From an uncultured Clostridium sp. (GTDB lineage: Bacteria > Bacillota > Clostridia > TANB77 > CAG-508), in assembly GCA_900552655.1 (NCBI GenBank), contig USAE01000077.1, positions 1 through 5,299 of the forward strand: DNA of 5,299 nucleotides, written 5' to 3'. The position numbers and the translations under genes are program-made. Under the pieces are notes generated by a model. It saw only the letters and a program-made list of their open reading frames with translations, had not been told where the DNA came from and made no database searches. This document shows positions 1-5,299 of this stretch, piece after piece. The first letter of the stretch is position 1. Each line of letters opens with the position of its first letter.

Positions 1-3000
1 CATATAATTTTCCATCTTTTACATACAATCTCACATCTTTCCTTACTACTTTACTTCCATCTTCTGCAATTATTTTGGAATATGTATCATATGTTTTAAT
101 TACTTTGCCGTTATAGTTAAATATATATTGTGCCTCTACTTTTTCTGAATTTTCATCTTCTATATTATGAGCACTTATATTCTCCGCATTTAAATTTTCC
201 TCAATTATATTTTCCTCATCTTTTGGTAAAGGAATTCCCGTTTGGTCAACAAATTCTCTATTTATTGTAGGATATTTATTATCATCAATAACATCATAGT
301 TCCATTTTAACTTCCAGTTTAATTTATTGGTATATGTTTCTTTTTGTTTTAAATCATTTTCTTGTACGTACATATCTGAAGATATAAAAATTTCATTTTC
401 CGTATTTGGATTTTTTCCATTTATACTAGAATATTTATAAAAATATGTATCCTTCAAATATTGGTTTTGATTTTGCATGTTTCCAATCCCTAATGAAACA
501 TTTCTATCAGATTCACTTTTTATATGTGCTTCTATATAATTTCTGCAGTAGTATGAATCTGGCATATATAGTTCCTTTTCAATATTTCCAATTACTCCTC
601 CAACATTTGTATTTCCGCTTATATTTCCAACAAAATAATTTTCATTTATAATAGTTTTATTTTGAATAGCTGACATAGTGCCATTTTCTATATAGCCTAC
701 TATTCCACCCACATCATTTTCTTTTGCTATAACTTCTGCATTTATATAATTATTAGCAATAGTACAATTGTTCTTAGCATATCCCAAAGCTCCACCAACT
801 TTCGAATTGCCTATAACAGTAATATTTTCTACATAGTTGCCATTATTATTCATATTGCTACTTATGTGACCAATTATTCCTGTTAATCCCCCTACATAAT
901 CTCCTGTTGTTTCTATTTTCGAATTTAACACTCTATTATCGTTTATTGTTTGCGCAATATTTCCACTTATTCCACCAACATAATCGCTTTTAGTTCCTAT
1001 TCCTTTTATATTACTATTTATAACTTCACTTTTTGATGCACCTCCACCATTATTACCTATTATTCCACCAATATTTCTTCCTTTTCCTATGATATTAGAA
1101 TTGTAAACCACTCTTTTTCCACTTCCATATCCATATATGCAACCTTCTGTTCCTCCAACATTAGAATCGCCACAAATTTCAGAATCATTTACAAATAAAT
1201 TATAAAAGTTTGTCGCAGTCCCAGGTACATTCCCTATAACACCACCAACAAAATTATGTCCTTTTATTTTTGCACTTGTCACATTTACATTTTTTGTATC
1301 TGCATATATTTTTCCAACAATACCACCTATATAATCATTTCCACTAATTTTTATTTCATTAGCTATTACATCATCTATTGTACTTTTAGAAAATCCTACC
1401 AAACCTCCTACACAATTTCCACCTGATAAATTAATGTTTTCCATATTGACTTTTGCTATAGGTCCAAAATTTATTCCTACTATTCCTACATTGTCTGCAT
1501 TATTTGCATCTATCATAATATTCTTGCAATAGATGTTATTCATGCTACCACTTAAAGTCGCAATAACACCTACGTTACTTACAATATTATTTGATATAAT
1601 ATTTACATTTTCGAAATTAATGTTTTTAATTTCGCTCTCTATCTTTTCTATTAAAGACGCTTCTTCTACATTTATATTTTTTAATGTTTTGTTTCCGTTA
1701 TTAGCTTCTAACCTTCCTATTGTAACATTTGAATTTACTTGTGTTTTTCCTGTAAAGTCTATATCATTCATTAGTCTATAATTTTGATTTGTTCCTTTTT
1801 CTATATTTTGCCAGTCTTCAAAATTGTATATTTCCTTAAAGAATTGCAATTCTATTTTTCCTTCCAAGCTTTGTTCTTTTGTTACTCCTTGCTCCTTATA
1901 TGTTGCTTTGCTTATTTTATATGTATCATAAAACTTATGTGGCTTTGCTTTTACATTTATATACGTTTTCCCTTTGTTATTTGCTATATCTGTAATGTCT
2001 ACATCCATACCATCTATTTCTAAATCTACTACTTCTACCTCTTTTGTATTAATTAATACAATCCTTCCTTCAACCTTATCTACTGCACTTTTTTGTATGT
2101 CTATAGAATCTATTTTTAGCTCATTGCTTGTATCTAAATGTATATCAACTTGATTTGGCAGTAATTCTTCTTGGTAATTACCATTTTCGTCCATTTTTCG
2201 TAGCTGTGGCAATATGCCCTTTTCCAAACCTGCATAATCAAATGCATCTCCATAATTTAAATTGATATAAGTATTTTTATTAAGCAGTTCTTCTGCATTT
2301 AGTAATTTTACATTTTCTTCTGCATCTCCTATTAATCCATTTATTCTTTGGTTAATATAAGCATAATTAGTCGTTTTTAAATTACGTGTTCCCAATACTC
2401 TTTTTGGTGTTGTATCCATTTTACTTGTATATATATTTCCTAAAGTTATTGTATTTTTTGTTTCTAAATTAATTGCAGATCTTCCTACTAATCCACCAAC
2501 ATTTCCTACATTCCCTGTTATATCTACATATGAATACGAATTTTCTATGCTTCCAGCTTGCCAGTTCCCTATTAAACCTCCTACATTATTTCCGTCTATT
2601 TCTATTCTTCCATGTGCATAACAATTCTTTACATCTGTTGCTACCTCTATAGAGCCTATTAGTCCACCTACGCCCTGATATGTTCCATTTTTAATTTTCA
2701 TATTTACATTGCTTGCAAAACAATTAGTCATTTTAACACTGTTTGCTACTCCAACTAGACCACCTATTCTATAGTTTATACAAGTACTATTATCTAAAAT
2801 TGTAACATTATTTATGCTACAATTTTTCATTGTATTTTGCGCTACAGCAACTAGTCCACCTGTATAACCATTTTCTCCGTTTTGATTATTTCTAGTTATT
2901 GTTACATTCTTTGCATGTACATTTTCTAGTTTATTAGCTGTACCAATTATTCCTGCTGAGTTATAAATTGTATTAAGTTCAATATTTTCAAATTTTATAT

Positions 3001-5299
3001 TTTTCATTTCATTTTCTATTTTTACTAGTATATATTCTCTACCTGTAGCATTTCGTATAGTGTGGCTATTTCCATCTAATTTTCCTTTATAGGTACTATA
3101 TATATTACTATCTTTTGGATTGTTCTTAAAATCTAAATCTTGCATTAAAATATAGTTTTCATTTGTTGATTTATTTATATCTTTCCAATCATCTGTTGTA
3201 TTTATTTCCCTGTAAAAATCTACGTTTATTGTTCTTTCATTTTCTTTAAATTCTCGTGTATATTCTTTATTATATGCTCCTTTTGTAGTTATACTAATTA
3301 CAGAATATTTCGATACACAAATTATAGGATCATCTAATATTACTATCACTTCACTTTTACCATCTTTGTATTCTTGCTGTTCTATTTTACAGTTTAAATT
3401 CTTTACTCTTATATTTGTAATAGTTTCACCGGAAGGATTATTTATTATAAATTTCACCTTTGCACTGTTGTGGCTGTTTTCTAATACTTTTGTAGATAAT
3501 ATATCTGGTAAATCTTTATCTTCTACTTCCGGAAGTTTAATGTATTTTTGCTTTGGCATACATTCTGGCATATCTATTTGTGGATAATATCCTTTCTCTA
3601 CTAAGCTATCCACCTCAAAAGCATTTTCCGAGTTCAATATTTCATTTTGGAAGCTTTTATCCCACAATGCTAATTTGGTTGTCTTTTGATTATATGGACT
3701 TGTAAAAATTTCATCATTAAAATAATATGAATTTTTTATCTGTTTTCTTTCTGAATACCATATGTTTGGCCCCACACCTAAATTATATGTATCCCCAAGC
3801 CCAACTGAATAAACATTTTCTAGTTTTGAATTTCTATACATTTCACTCGCAATATGCCCCATATAACCATTGGTTGTTGTACTTTCTGTATCTATACCTG
3901 TTAATGTATACACATTTTTAATAGTTGTCCTATCACTATTATGCTCTGCAATATTGACGATGCTAAGTACATTTCCACTTGTATTATTCCAAACTGCTTT
4001 TATGTTTTCGCCAGTAGTATATCCATTAGATATTATTCCATCTTCTTTATTATATGCTGCTATTCCAAATAATCCTTTCATTCCATATAGTGGCTTTTCA
4101 TAGTTTATTACAAACTTATTTATCGTTCCATAATTGTTCCAACATAGTAATGCAATATTCATATTAGGTACTTTGGTAGATTCTATAAGATTTATTTGGA
4201 CATTTTCTATAACACCTTTATTTTCCCTCGCTAGTCCTTTAAAAGTAGATATTTCTACTTCATTATTTAATCTTATATTTAATACTAAATTTTCTATGCT
4301 TCCTTCTTTTCCGATTACATCAATTATTGCTTCATTAGTTTGTGCATCTCTTGTTAAAGAATGTCCATTAAAATTTATTTTACCTTCAAATGGCATATTC
4401 GATGAACCAAATCTATATTGTGTGCTTTTGGCTCCACTTAAATCTATATCATTTAAAACTATATAATTTCCTCTTTGTTGTATTTCTAAAAAATCCTCTT
4501 TTGTATATATTCCTTTAATCTCTTCTGTATCTTTTGTACTATACTCTATTTTAGACAATATATATTCTCTGTCCCTTATTTTTACTACTAGTTCTACTTT
4601 GTAGTCTTTTTTAGGTTGAGTATTATATGTTTTTATAGTATTTTCTATAACATTTTCTTCTGTAATTTCTTCATATCTATCTGTTTTTATTAAACTTTCA
4701 TCTTCATACAATTTTATATAGTAGTCATTTGTTGTTATTTCGTCTCTTTTATCTTCTAAATTTATACTATAATTGCTTTGTAGTGTATATTTAAATTCCT
4801 CATAACTTGTTTTCTTATTTCCTAACTCTATTTGAAGTTCTTTTACTTCTATTCCTCCCCCACCTGTTACACAGAAACCTAAATATCCTGTGCTATCTAA
4901 TATTAAAGTATATGAAAAGTCTTTCCATGCCGTTGATATTTCTTCTATTTTCGTTCTGTTGGTATTTGTTTTACTGTTTTGTATATATGCACTCTTATCT
5001 CCATTTATTGTTCTTGCTTTAAAACTCATTGTCACTTCTTGTCCTGCATATTCTGTTAAGTCGTATACCGCCATTCTATAATTGCCATGTCCACCTAGTT
5101 TTAAAATTTTTGTTTCTTCATTATATTCTTTTCCATAATAATCGTTTGTATTAAAGTTAGGGTATACATACCATTTTATTTCTGAACTAATATCTACCAA
5201 GTTTTTTCCGGTTGCTTTTTTAGTTAATTCTGTTAATCCTATATTTCCACTTATTCCTGGTTCTGTTAGTATTTCTATTCTTTTTATTAAATAATTTAT
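1..5299 (-). CDS. Giant modular GLUG-repeat surface protein (internal fragment, open at both ends)
   Basis: One frame, read on the minus strand from 5299 to 2, is free of stops for all 1,766 codons. In such AT-rich DNA this is decisive for coding. No start or stop lies inside, so the full protein is larger. Domain order is: carbohydrate-binding-like beta-sandwich (33-162); three tandem head, beta-helix and tail modules (163-588, 589-1050, 1051-1692); acidic linker (1693-1724); start of another domain (1725-1766). Motifs seen include NYIVLNDIDLSG, NYILMQDLDF and NYRLMNDIDFTGK as module entry signals and many VGGLVG-type rungs. The composition (rich in Asn, Ile, Lys, Glu and Thr, long beta-prone stretches, no membrane segments) fits a secreted or wall-attached protein. 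GLUG repeats are known from bacterial adhesins, and similar entry motifs occur in ZmpB/IgA1-protease-like proteins. Adhesion or host-glycoprotein binding is my inference. No catalytic HExxH and no LPxTG are present, so a protease domain or anchor could only lie outside. Confidence 0.93.
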   Translation of the reverse strand, partial: MNYLIKRIEILTEPGISGNIGLTELTKKATGKNLVDISSEIKWYVYPNFNTNDYYGKEYNEETKILKLGGHGNYRMAVYDLTEYAGQEVTMSFKARTINGDKSAYIQNSKTNTNRTKIEEISTAWKDFSYTLILDSTGYLGFCVTGGGGIEVKELQIELGNKKTSYEEFKYTLQSNYSINLEDKRDEITTNDYYIKLYEDESLIKTDRYEEITEENVIENTIKTYNTQPKKDYKVELVVKIRDREYILSKIEYSTKDTEEIKGIYTKEDFLEIQQRGNYIVLNDIDLSGAKSTQYRFGSSNMPFEGKINFNGHSLTRDAQTNEAIIDVIGKEGSIENLVLNIRLNNEVEISTFKGLARENKGVIENVQINLIESTKVPNMNIALLCWNNYGTINKFVINYEKPLYGMKGLFGIAAYNKEDGIISNGYTTGENIKAVWNNTSGNVLSIVNIAEHNSDRTTIKNVYTLTGIDTESTTTNGYMGHIASEMYRNSKLENVYSVGLGDTYNLGVGPNIWYSERKQIKNSYYFNDEIFTSPYNQKTTKLALWDKSFQNEILNSENAFEVDSLVEKGYYPQIDMPECMPKQKYIKLPEVEDKDLPDILSTKVLENSHNSAKVKFIINNPSGETITNIRVKNLNCKIEQQEYKDGKSEVIVILDDPIICVSKYSVISITTKGAYNKEYTREFKENERTINVDFYREINTTDDWKDINKSTNENYILMQDLDFKNNPKDSNIYSTYKGKLDGNSHTIRNATGREYILVKIENEMKNIKFENIELNTIYNSAGIIGTANKLENVHAKNVTITRNNQNGENGYTGGLVAVAQNTMKNCSINNVTILDNSTCINYRIGGLVGVANSVKMTNCFASNVNMKIKNGTYQGVGGLIGSIEVATDVKNCYAHGRIEIDGNNVGGLIGNWQAGSIENSYSYVDITGNVGNVGGLVGRSAINLETKNTITLGNIYTSKMDTTPKRVLGTRNLKTTNYAYINQRINGLIGDAEENVKLLNAEELLNKNTYINLNYGDAFDYAGLEKGILPQLRKMDENGNYQEELLPNQVDIHLDTSNELKIDSIDIQKSAVDKVEGRIVLINTKEVEVVDLEIDGMDVDITDIANNKGKTYINVKAKPHKFYDTYKISKATYKEQGVTKEQSLEGKIELQFFKEIYNFEDWQNIEKGTNQNYRLMNDIDFTGKTQVNSNVTIGRLEANNGNKTLKNINVEEASLIEKIESEIKNINFENVNIISNNIVSNVGVIATLSGSMNNIYCKNIMIDANNADNVGIVGINFGPIAKVNMENINLSGGNCVGGLVGFSKSTIDDVIANEIKISGNDYIGGIVGKIYADTKNVNVTSAKIKGHNFVGGVIGNVPGTATNFYNLFVNDSEICGDSNVGGTEGCIYGYGSGKRVVYNSNIIGKGRNIGGIIGNNGGGASKSEVINSNIKGIGTKSDYVGGISGNIAQTINDNRVLNSKIETTGDYVGGLTGIIGHISSNMNNNGNYVENITVIGNSKVGGALGYAKNNCTIANNYINAEVIAKENDVGGIVGYIENGTMSAIQNKTIINENYFVGNISGNTNVGGVIGNIEKELYMPDSYYCRNYIEAHIKSESDRNVSLGIGNMQNQNQYLKDTYFYKYSSINGKNPNTENEIFISSDMYVQENDLKQKETYTNKLNWKLKWNYDVIDDNKYPTINREFVDQTGIPLPKDEENIIEENLNAENISAHNIEDENSEKVEAQYIFNYNGKVIKTYDTYSKIIAEDGSKVVRKDVRLYVKDGKLY
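2..127 (-). other. Start of a further, unidentified domain (residues about 1725-1766)
   Basis: After the linker the chain reads YIFNYNGKVIKTYDTY, then SKIIAEDGSKVVKRDVRLYV and KDGKLY, where the window ends. These short amphipathic strands with DG turns look like a new beta domain, different from the module heads. They carry none of the DW..I or NDIDF signals, so it is not a fourth module. I do not recognise the family. The next in-frame codon begins with G at base 1 and the frame remains open. Confidence 0.5.
128..223 (-). other. Acidic interdomain linker (residues about 1693-1724)
   Basis: The segment from KDEENIIEENLNAENISAHN to SEKVEAQ is dominated by Glu, Asp and Asn and has few large hydrophobics. 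This indicates a flexible, exposed, acidic linker between the solenoid block and the next domain. It has no counterpart after modules 1 and 2, which supports this point as the end of the triplicated region. No function beyond spacing can be read from it. Confidence 0.6.
224..586 (-). other. Module 3 tail with YPTI...GIPLP signature (residues about 1572-1692)
   Basis: This tail is longer than those of modules 1 and 2. It begins MPDSYYCRNYIEAHIKSESD, continues through an Asn/Gln-rich stretch (GIGNMQNQNQYLKDTYFYKY) and the strand ENEIFISSDMYVQENDLKQ, and ends NWKLKWNYDVIDDNKYPTI followed by FVDQTGIPLP. The closing 'W....W....I.D..KYP.I' is the usual end of GLUG-type repeat regions. LKDTYFYKYSSI corresponds to IKNSYYFNDEI in module 1 and LKTTNYAYINQRI in module 2. 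It is inferred to be the C-terminal cap of the helix and the end of the three-module block. Confidence 0.62.
587..1573 (-). repeat. GLUG repeat array B, twelve rungs
   Basis: In protein order the rung motifs are VGVIA, VGIVG, GGLVG, GGIVG, GGVIG, GGTEG, GGIIG, GGISG, GGLTG, GGALG, GGIVG and GGVIG. Their first residues lie at 1243, 1271, 1298, 1325, 1352, 1382, 1411, 1442, 1470, 1502, 1531 and 1567. Spacing is 28, 27, 27, 27, 30, 29, 31, 28, 32, 29 and 36 residues. Almost every motif is preceded by an aromatic residue or Asn plus Val/Ile (YVGG, NVGG, FVGG, YIGG). The near-constant 27-32 residue period is what a stacked beta-helix requires. The array is a protein-level tandem repeat. No two rungs look identical in DNA. 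Confidence 0.87.
587..1783 (-). other. Module 3 long beta-helix with GLUG rungs (residues about 1173-1571)
   Basis: This is the longest solenoid of the window. It starts with NYRLMNDIDFTGK (1173-1185) and a short cap lacking the GKLDGNGHT phrase, which is replaced by GRLEANNGNKTLKNINVEE. KIESEIKNINFENVNI (1219-1234) follows and is shared with module 2. Twelve rungs then run from about residue 1243 to 1571. Turns are rich in Asn, Gly and Ser. At about 400 residues it is roughly 1.5 times the module 2 helix, implying rung gain here or rung loss in the other modules. The final rung, VGGVIGNIEKEL, is followed directly by the tail. Confidence 0.78.
1784..2149 (-). other. Module 3 head: Ig-like beta domain (residues about 1051-1172)
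   Basis: Strands VDIHLDTSNELKIDSIDI, EGRIVLINTKEVEVVDLEI, TYINVKAKPHKFYDTYKI and GKIELQFFKEI form a beta-sandwich-like head. The end, FFKEIYNFEDWQNIEKGTNQ, runs straight into NYRLMNDIDFTGK. It aligns with FYREINTTDDWKDINKSTNE of module 2 at identical spacing, which places the two heads in the same family. No catalytic or metal-binding motif is evident. A structural spacer role is inferred. Confidence 0.6.
2150..2380 (-). other. Module 2 tail with GILPQL signature (residues about 974-1050)
   Basis: The tail begins at NYAYINQRINGLIGDAEE and passes through NVKLLNAEELLNKNTYINL. It ends in AFDYAGLEKGILPQLRKMDE, then NGNYQEELLPNQ. AFDYAGLEKGILPQL matches AFEVDSLVEKGYYPQI of the module 1 tail with a one-residue gap. 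Both then carry a Met-containing linker and an LP before the next head. It is inferred to cap the solenoid and mark a duplication boundary. Confidence 0.6.
2381..3157 (-). other. Module 2 beta-helix with GLUG rungs (residues about 715-973)
   Basis: Entry is by NYILMQDLDF (715-724), followed by YKGKLDGNSHTI (737-748). This 'F.GKLDGNGHTI' cap is characteristic of GLUG and M26-like solenoid regions. A short segment, KIENEMKNIKFENIEL (760-775), follows and is nearly repeated in module 3 as KIESEIKNINFENVNI. Six GLUG rungs then run to about residue 945, followed by TKNTITLGNIYTSKMDTTPK and VLGTRNLKTTN, which lead into the tail. The structure is inferred to be a right-handed beta-helix, each rung contributing Asn-rich turns and stacked aliphatic residues. 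Confidence 0.75.
2483..2956 (-). repeat. GLUG repeat array A, six rungs
   Basis: Successive rungs carry AGIIG, GGLVA, GGLVG, GGLIG, GGLIG and GGLVG. Their first residues lie at 782, 814, 846, 878, 907 and 935, so the period is 32, 32, 32, 29 and 28 residues. Between the glycine motifs each rung has an 'h-K-N-C/S-x-A/h' strand: MKNCSINNV, MTNCFASNV, VKNCYAHGR, IENSYSYVD. This matches the classical GLUG consensus I-x-N-C-Y-A-x-G-x-V-x-G followed by GGLVG. The rungs are diverged at the DNA level and I see no long identical nucleotide repeats. Confidence 0.85.
3158..3535 (-). other. Module 2 head: Ig-like beta domain (residues about 589-714)
   Basis: The head begins LPEVEDKDLPDILSTKVL. It then shows strands typical of a small Ig-like or FN3-like sandwich: AKVKFIINNPSGETITNIRV, SEVIVILDDPIICVSKYSVI and RTINVDFYREI. 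'F.INNP.G..I..I.V.N' is a common phrase in Gram-positive surface-protein stalk domains that describe substituent loops between helix modules. The head ends with TTDDWKDINKSTNENYILM, the module entry signal. Two cysteines (LNC and IIC) are present, which is unusual for such domains. A stalk or spacer function is inferred. Confidence 0.6.
3536..3739 (-). other. Module 1 tail with GYYPQIDMP signature (residues about 521-588)
   Basis: After the last rung (IKNSYYF) the chain runs through a non-repetitive stretch (TTKLALWDKSFQNEILNSEN, then AFEVDSLVEKGYYPQIDMPE) and ends in MPKQKYIKLP. The block AFEVDSLVEKGYYPQI aligns by eye with AFDYAGLEKGILPQL in the module 2 tail. It also resembles the 'W......YP.L' segment that commonly closes GLUG-type solenoids. 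It is probably the C-terminal cap of the beta-helix and the junction to the next head. The LP here is not a sorting signal, because the protein continues for more than 1,000 residues. Confidence 0.6.
3740..4468 (-). repeat. Module 1 divergent beta-helix, six degenerate rungs (residues about 278-520)
   Basis: The region starts with NYIVLNDIDLSG and a cap, FEGKINFNGHSL, matching YKGKLDGNSHTI in module 2. Rungs then follow that no longer carry the GGLVG motif but keep the same spacing and the turn followed by I-x-N-hydrophobic. They are GLARENKGVIENVQI, ALLCWNNYGTINKFVI, GIAAYNKEDGIISNG, NIAEHNSDRTTIKNVYTL, HIASEMYRNSKLENVYSV and GPNIWYSERKQIKNSYYF. The equivalent turn residues fall near 362, 391, 421, 459, 492 and 520, so spacing is 28-38 residues. 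A right-handed beta-helix or solenoid is inferred. The rung style resembles the N-terminal solenoid of ZmpB/M26-type proteins more than canonical GLUG repeats. Confidence 0.65.
4469..4813 (-). other. Module 1 head: beta-rich Ig-like region (residues about 163-277)
   Basis: Alternating charged and hydrophobic strands (YTLQSNYSINLEDKRDEI, NDYYIKLYEDESLI, YKVELVVKIRDREYILSKIE) suggest one or two small beta-sandwich units. The region ends in GIYTKEDFLEIQQRG, which leads directly into the NYIVLNDIDLSG entry motif. By position it corresponds to the heads of modules 2 and 3, which end in FYREINTTDDWKDI and FFKEIYNFEDWQNI. Here the DW is replaced by DF, and overall similarity to the other heads is weak. 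No known domain is firmly recognised. A spacer or stalk role is likely. Confidence 0.5.
4814..5203 (-). other. Carbohydrate-binding-like beta-sandwich domain (residues about 33-162)
   Basis: This stretch opens with GKNLVDISSEIKWYVYP and continues with GHGNYRMAVYDLTEYAG, EVTMSFKARTI, a Trp-containing WKDFSYTLILDSTGYLGF strand and a closing GGGGIEVKELQIELG strand. The pattern of an 'NLV' opening, a mid-domain 'V.MSF.A' strand, a 'W..FSYT' strand and a final 'I.VKELQIE.G' strand is typical of jelly-roll domains of the galactose-binding or CBM4/9 type, in which the last strand usually describes a feature 'I.V...'. A role in binding sugars or host glycans is inferred from the fold resemblance only. 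I cannot identify ligand residues. The domain sits immediately before the first repeat module. About 32 residues before it (INYLIKRIEIL...) belong to something upstream that is cut by the window edge. Confidence 0.5.

Noticed and set aside
587..1573. CRISPR array or DNA-level tandem repeat, suggested by recurring 'attccaccaa' strings about 80-90 bases apart
   Set aside because: The recurring strings encode the GGI/GGV glycine motif of each rung. They vary in sequence and spacing (81-108 bases) and stay strictly in frame, so this is a protein repeat.
3525..3545. LPxTG-like cell-wall sorting signals at LPEVED, LPNQV and PLPKDEE
   Set aside because: None has the LPxTG form. None is followed by a hydrophobic segment and positive tail, and all are internal to a longer open frame.
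4134..4466. Longest plus-strand open frame (110 codons) and the other short plus-strand frames (for example 445-651, 1533-2023, 3366-3587, 3727-4103, 4807-5081)
   Set aside because: They are antisense to a continuous 1,766-codon minus-strand frame. Their products are Phe/Leu/Ile/Tyr-rich, as expected from the complement of Asn/Lys/Glu-rich codons, with no recognisable domains.
4850..4865. C-rich run (G-run on the coding strand) as a possible G-quadruplex
   Set aside because: Only one G-run is present. It encodes the glycine cluster TGGGG of the beta-sandwich domain, and there are no further G-runs nearby to form a quadruplex.
1..5299. M26/ZmpB-type zinc metalloprotease
   Set aside because: The solenoid and entry motifs resemble the N-terminal region of that family, but I found no HExxH or downstream Glu ligand in the translated frame. 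Protease identity cannot be claimed from this window.
1..5299. Rho-independent terminators or promoters suggested by many T-runs and TATAAT-like strings
   Set aside because: The T-runs are the complement of AAA/GAA/AAT codons and the TATA-like strings come from Ile/Tyr/Asn codons in the coding frame. No GC-rich hairpin stands before a T-run, and there is no intergenic space.
1..5299. Alternative genetic code (UGA = Trp), considered because of the AT-rich composition
   Set aside because: Trp is encoded by TGG at several conserved positions and no in-frame TGA occurs, so nothing here calls for a non-standard code.

Overview
The whole window is the inside of one very large gene on the minus strand. 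Reading the reverse complement from base 5299 down to base 2 gives 1,766 consecutive codons with no stop. Both ends are open, so the start codon, signal peptide, promoter, C-terminal anchor and terminator all lie outside. I found no other gene. Open frames on the plus strand are antisense shadows of this gene. Residue numbers below count from the codon at 5299-5297.

The DNA is AT-rich (roughly 30% GC by eye). It uses AGA for most arginines, A/T third positions, TGG for Trp and no in-frame TGA. This suggests a low-GC Gram-positive bacterium (Bacillota, perhaps a gut or mucosal Clostridia-like lineage) using the ordinary bacterial code. That placement is an inference from composition and protein style only.

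The product looks like a modular extracellular or surface protein. From its N-terminal side the window holds: (1) a glycine/aromatic-rich beta-sandwich resembling a carbohydrate-binding module (residues about 33-162); (2) three tandem modules (about 163-588, 589-1050, 1051-1692), each made of a beta-sandwich-like head, a 'DW..I....NY.LMNDIDF' entry motif, a right-handed beta-helix-like repeat region, and a tail ending in a 'YP.I/L...LP' signature; (3) an acidic linker (about 1693-1724); (4) the start of a further domain (about 1725-1766). The repeat regions of modules 2 and 3 are GLUG-type ([V/I]-G-G-[LIV]-[VI]-G) arrays with 6 and 12 visible rungs. Module 1 has six rungs that have mostly lost the GG motif.

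The entry motif followed by F-x-G-K-L-D-G-N-x-H-T-I and N-hydrophobic rungs is the style seen in GLUG adhesins and in the N-terminal parts of ZmpB/IgA1-protease-like (M26) surface proteins. No zinc-protease HExxH motif and no LPxTG sorting signal occur in the window, so adhesin and protease cannot be told apart here. Nothing shows a multi-gene system. What stands out is the triplicated, progressively diverged modular architecture.
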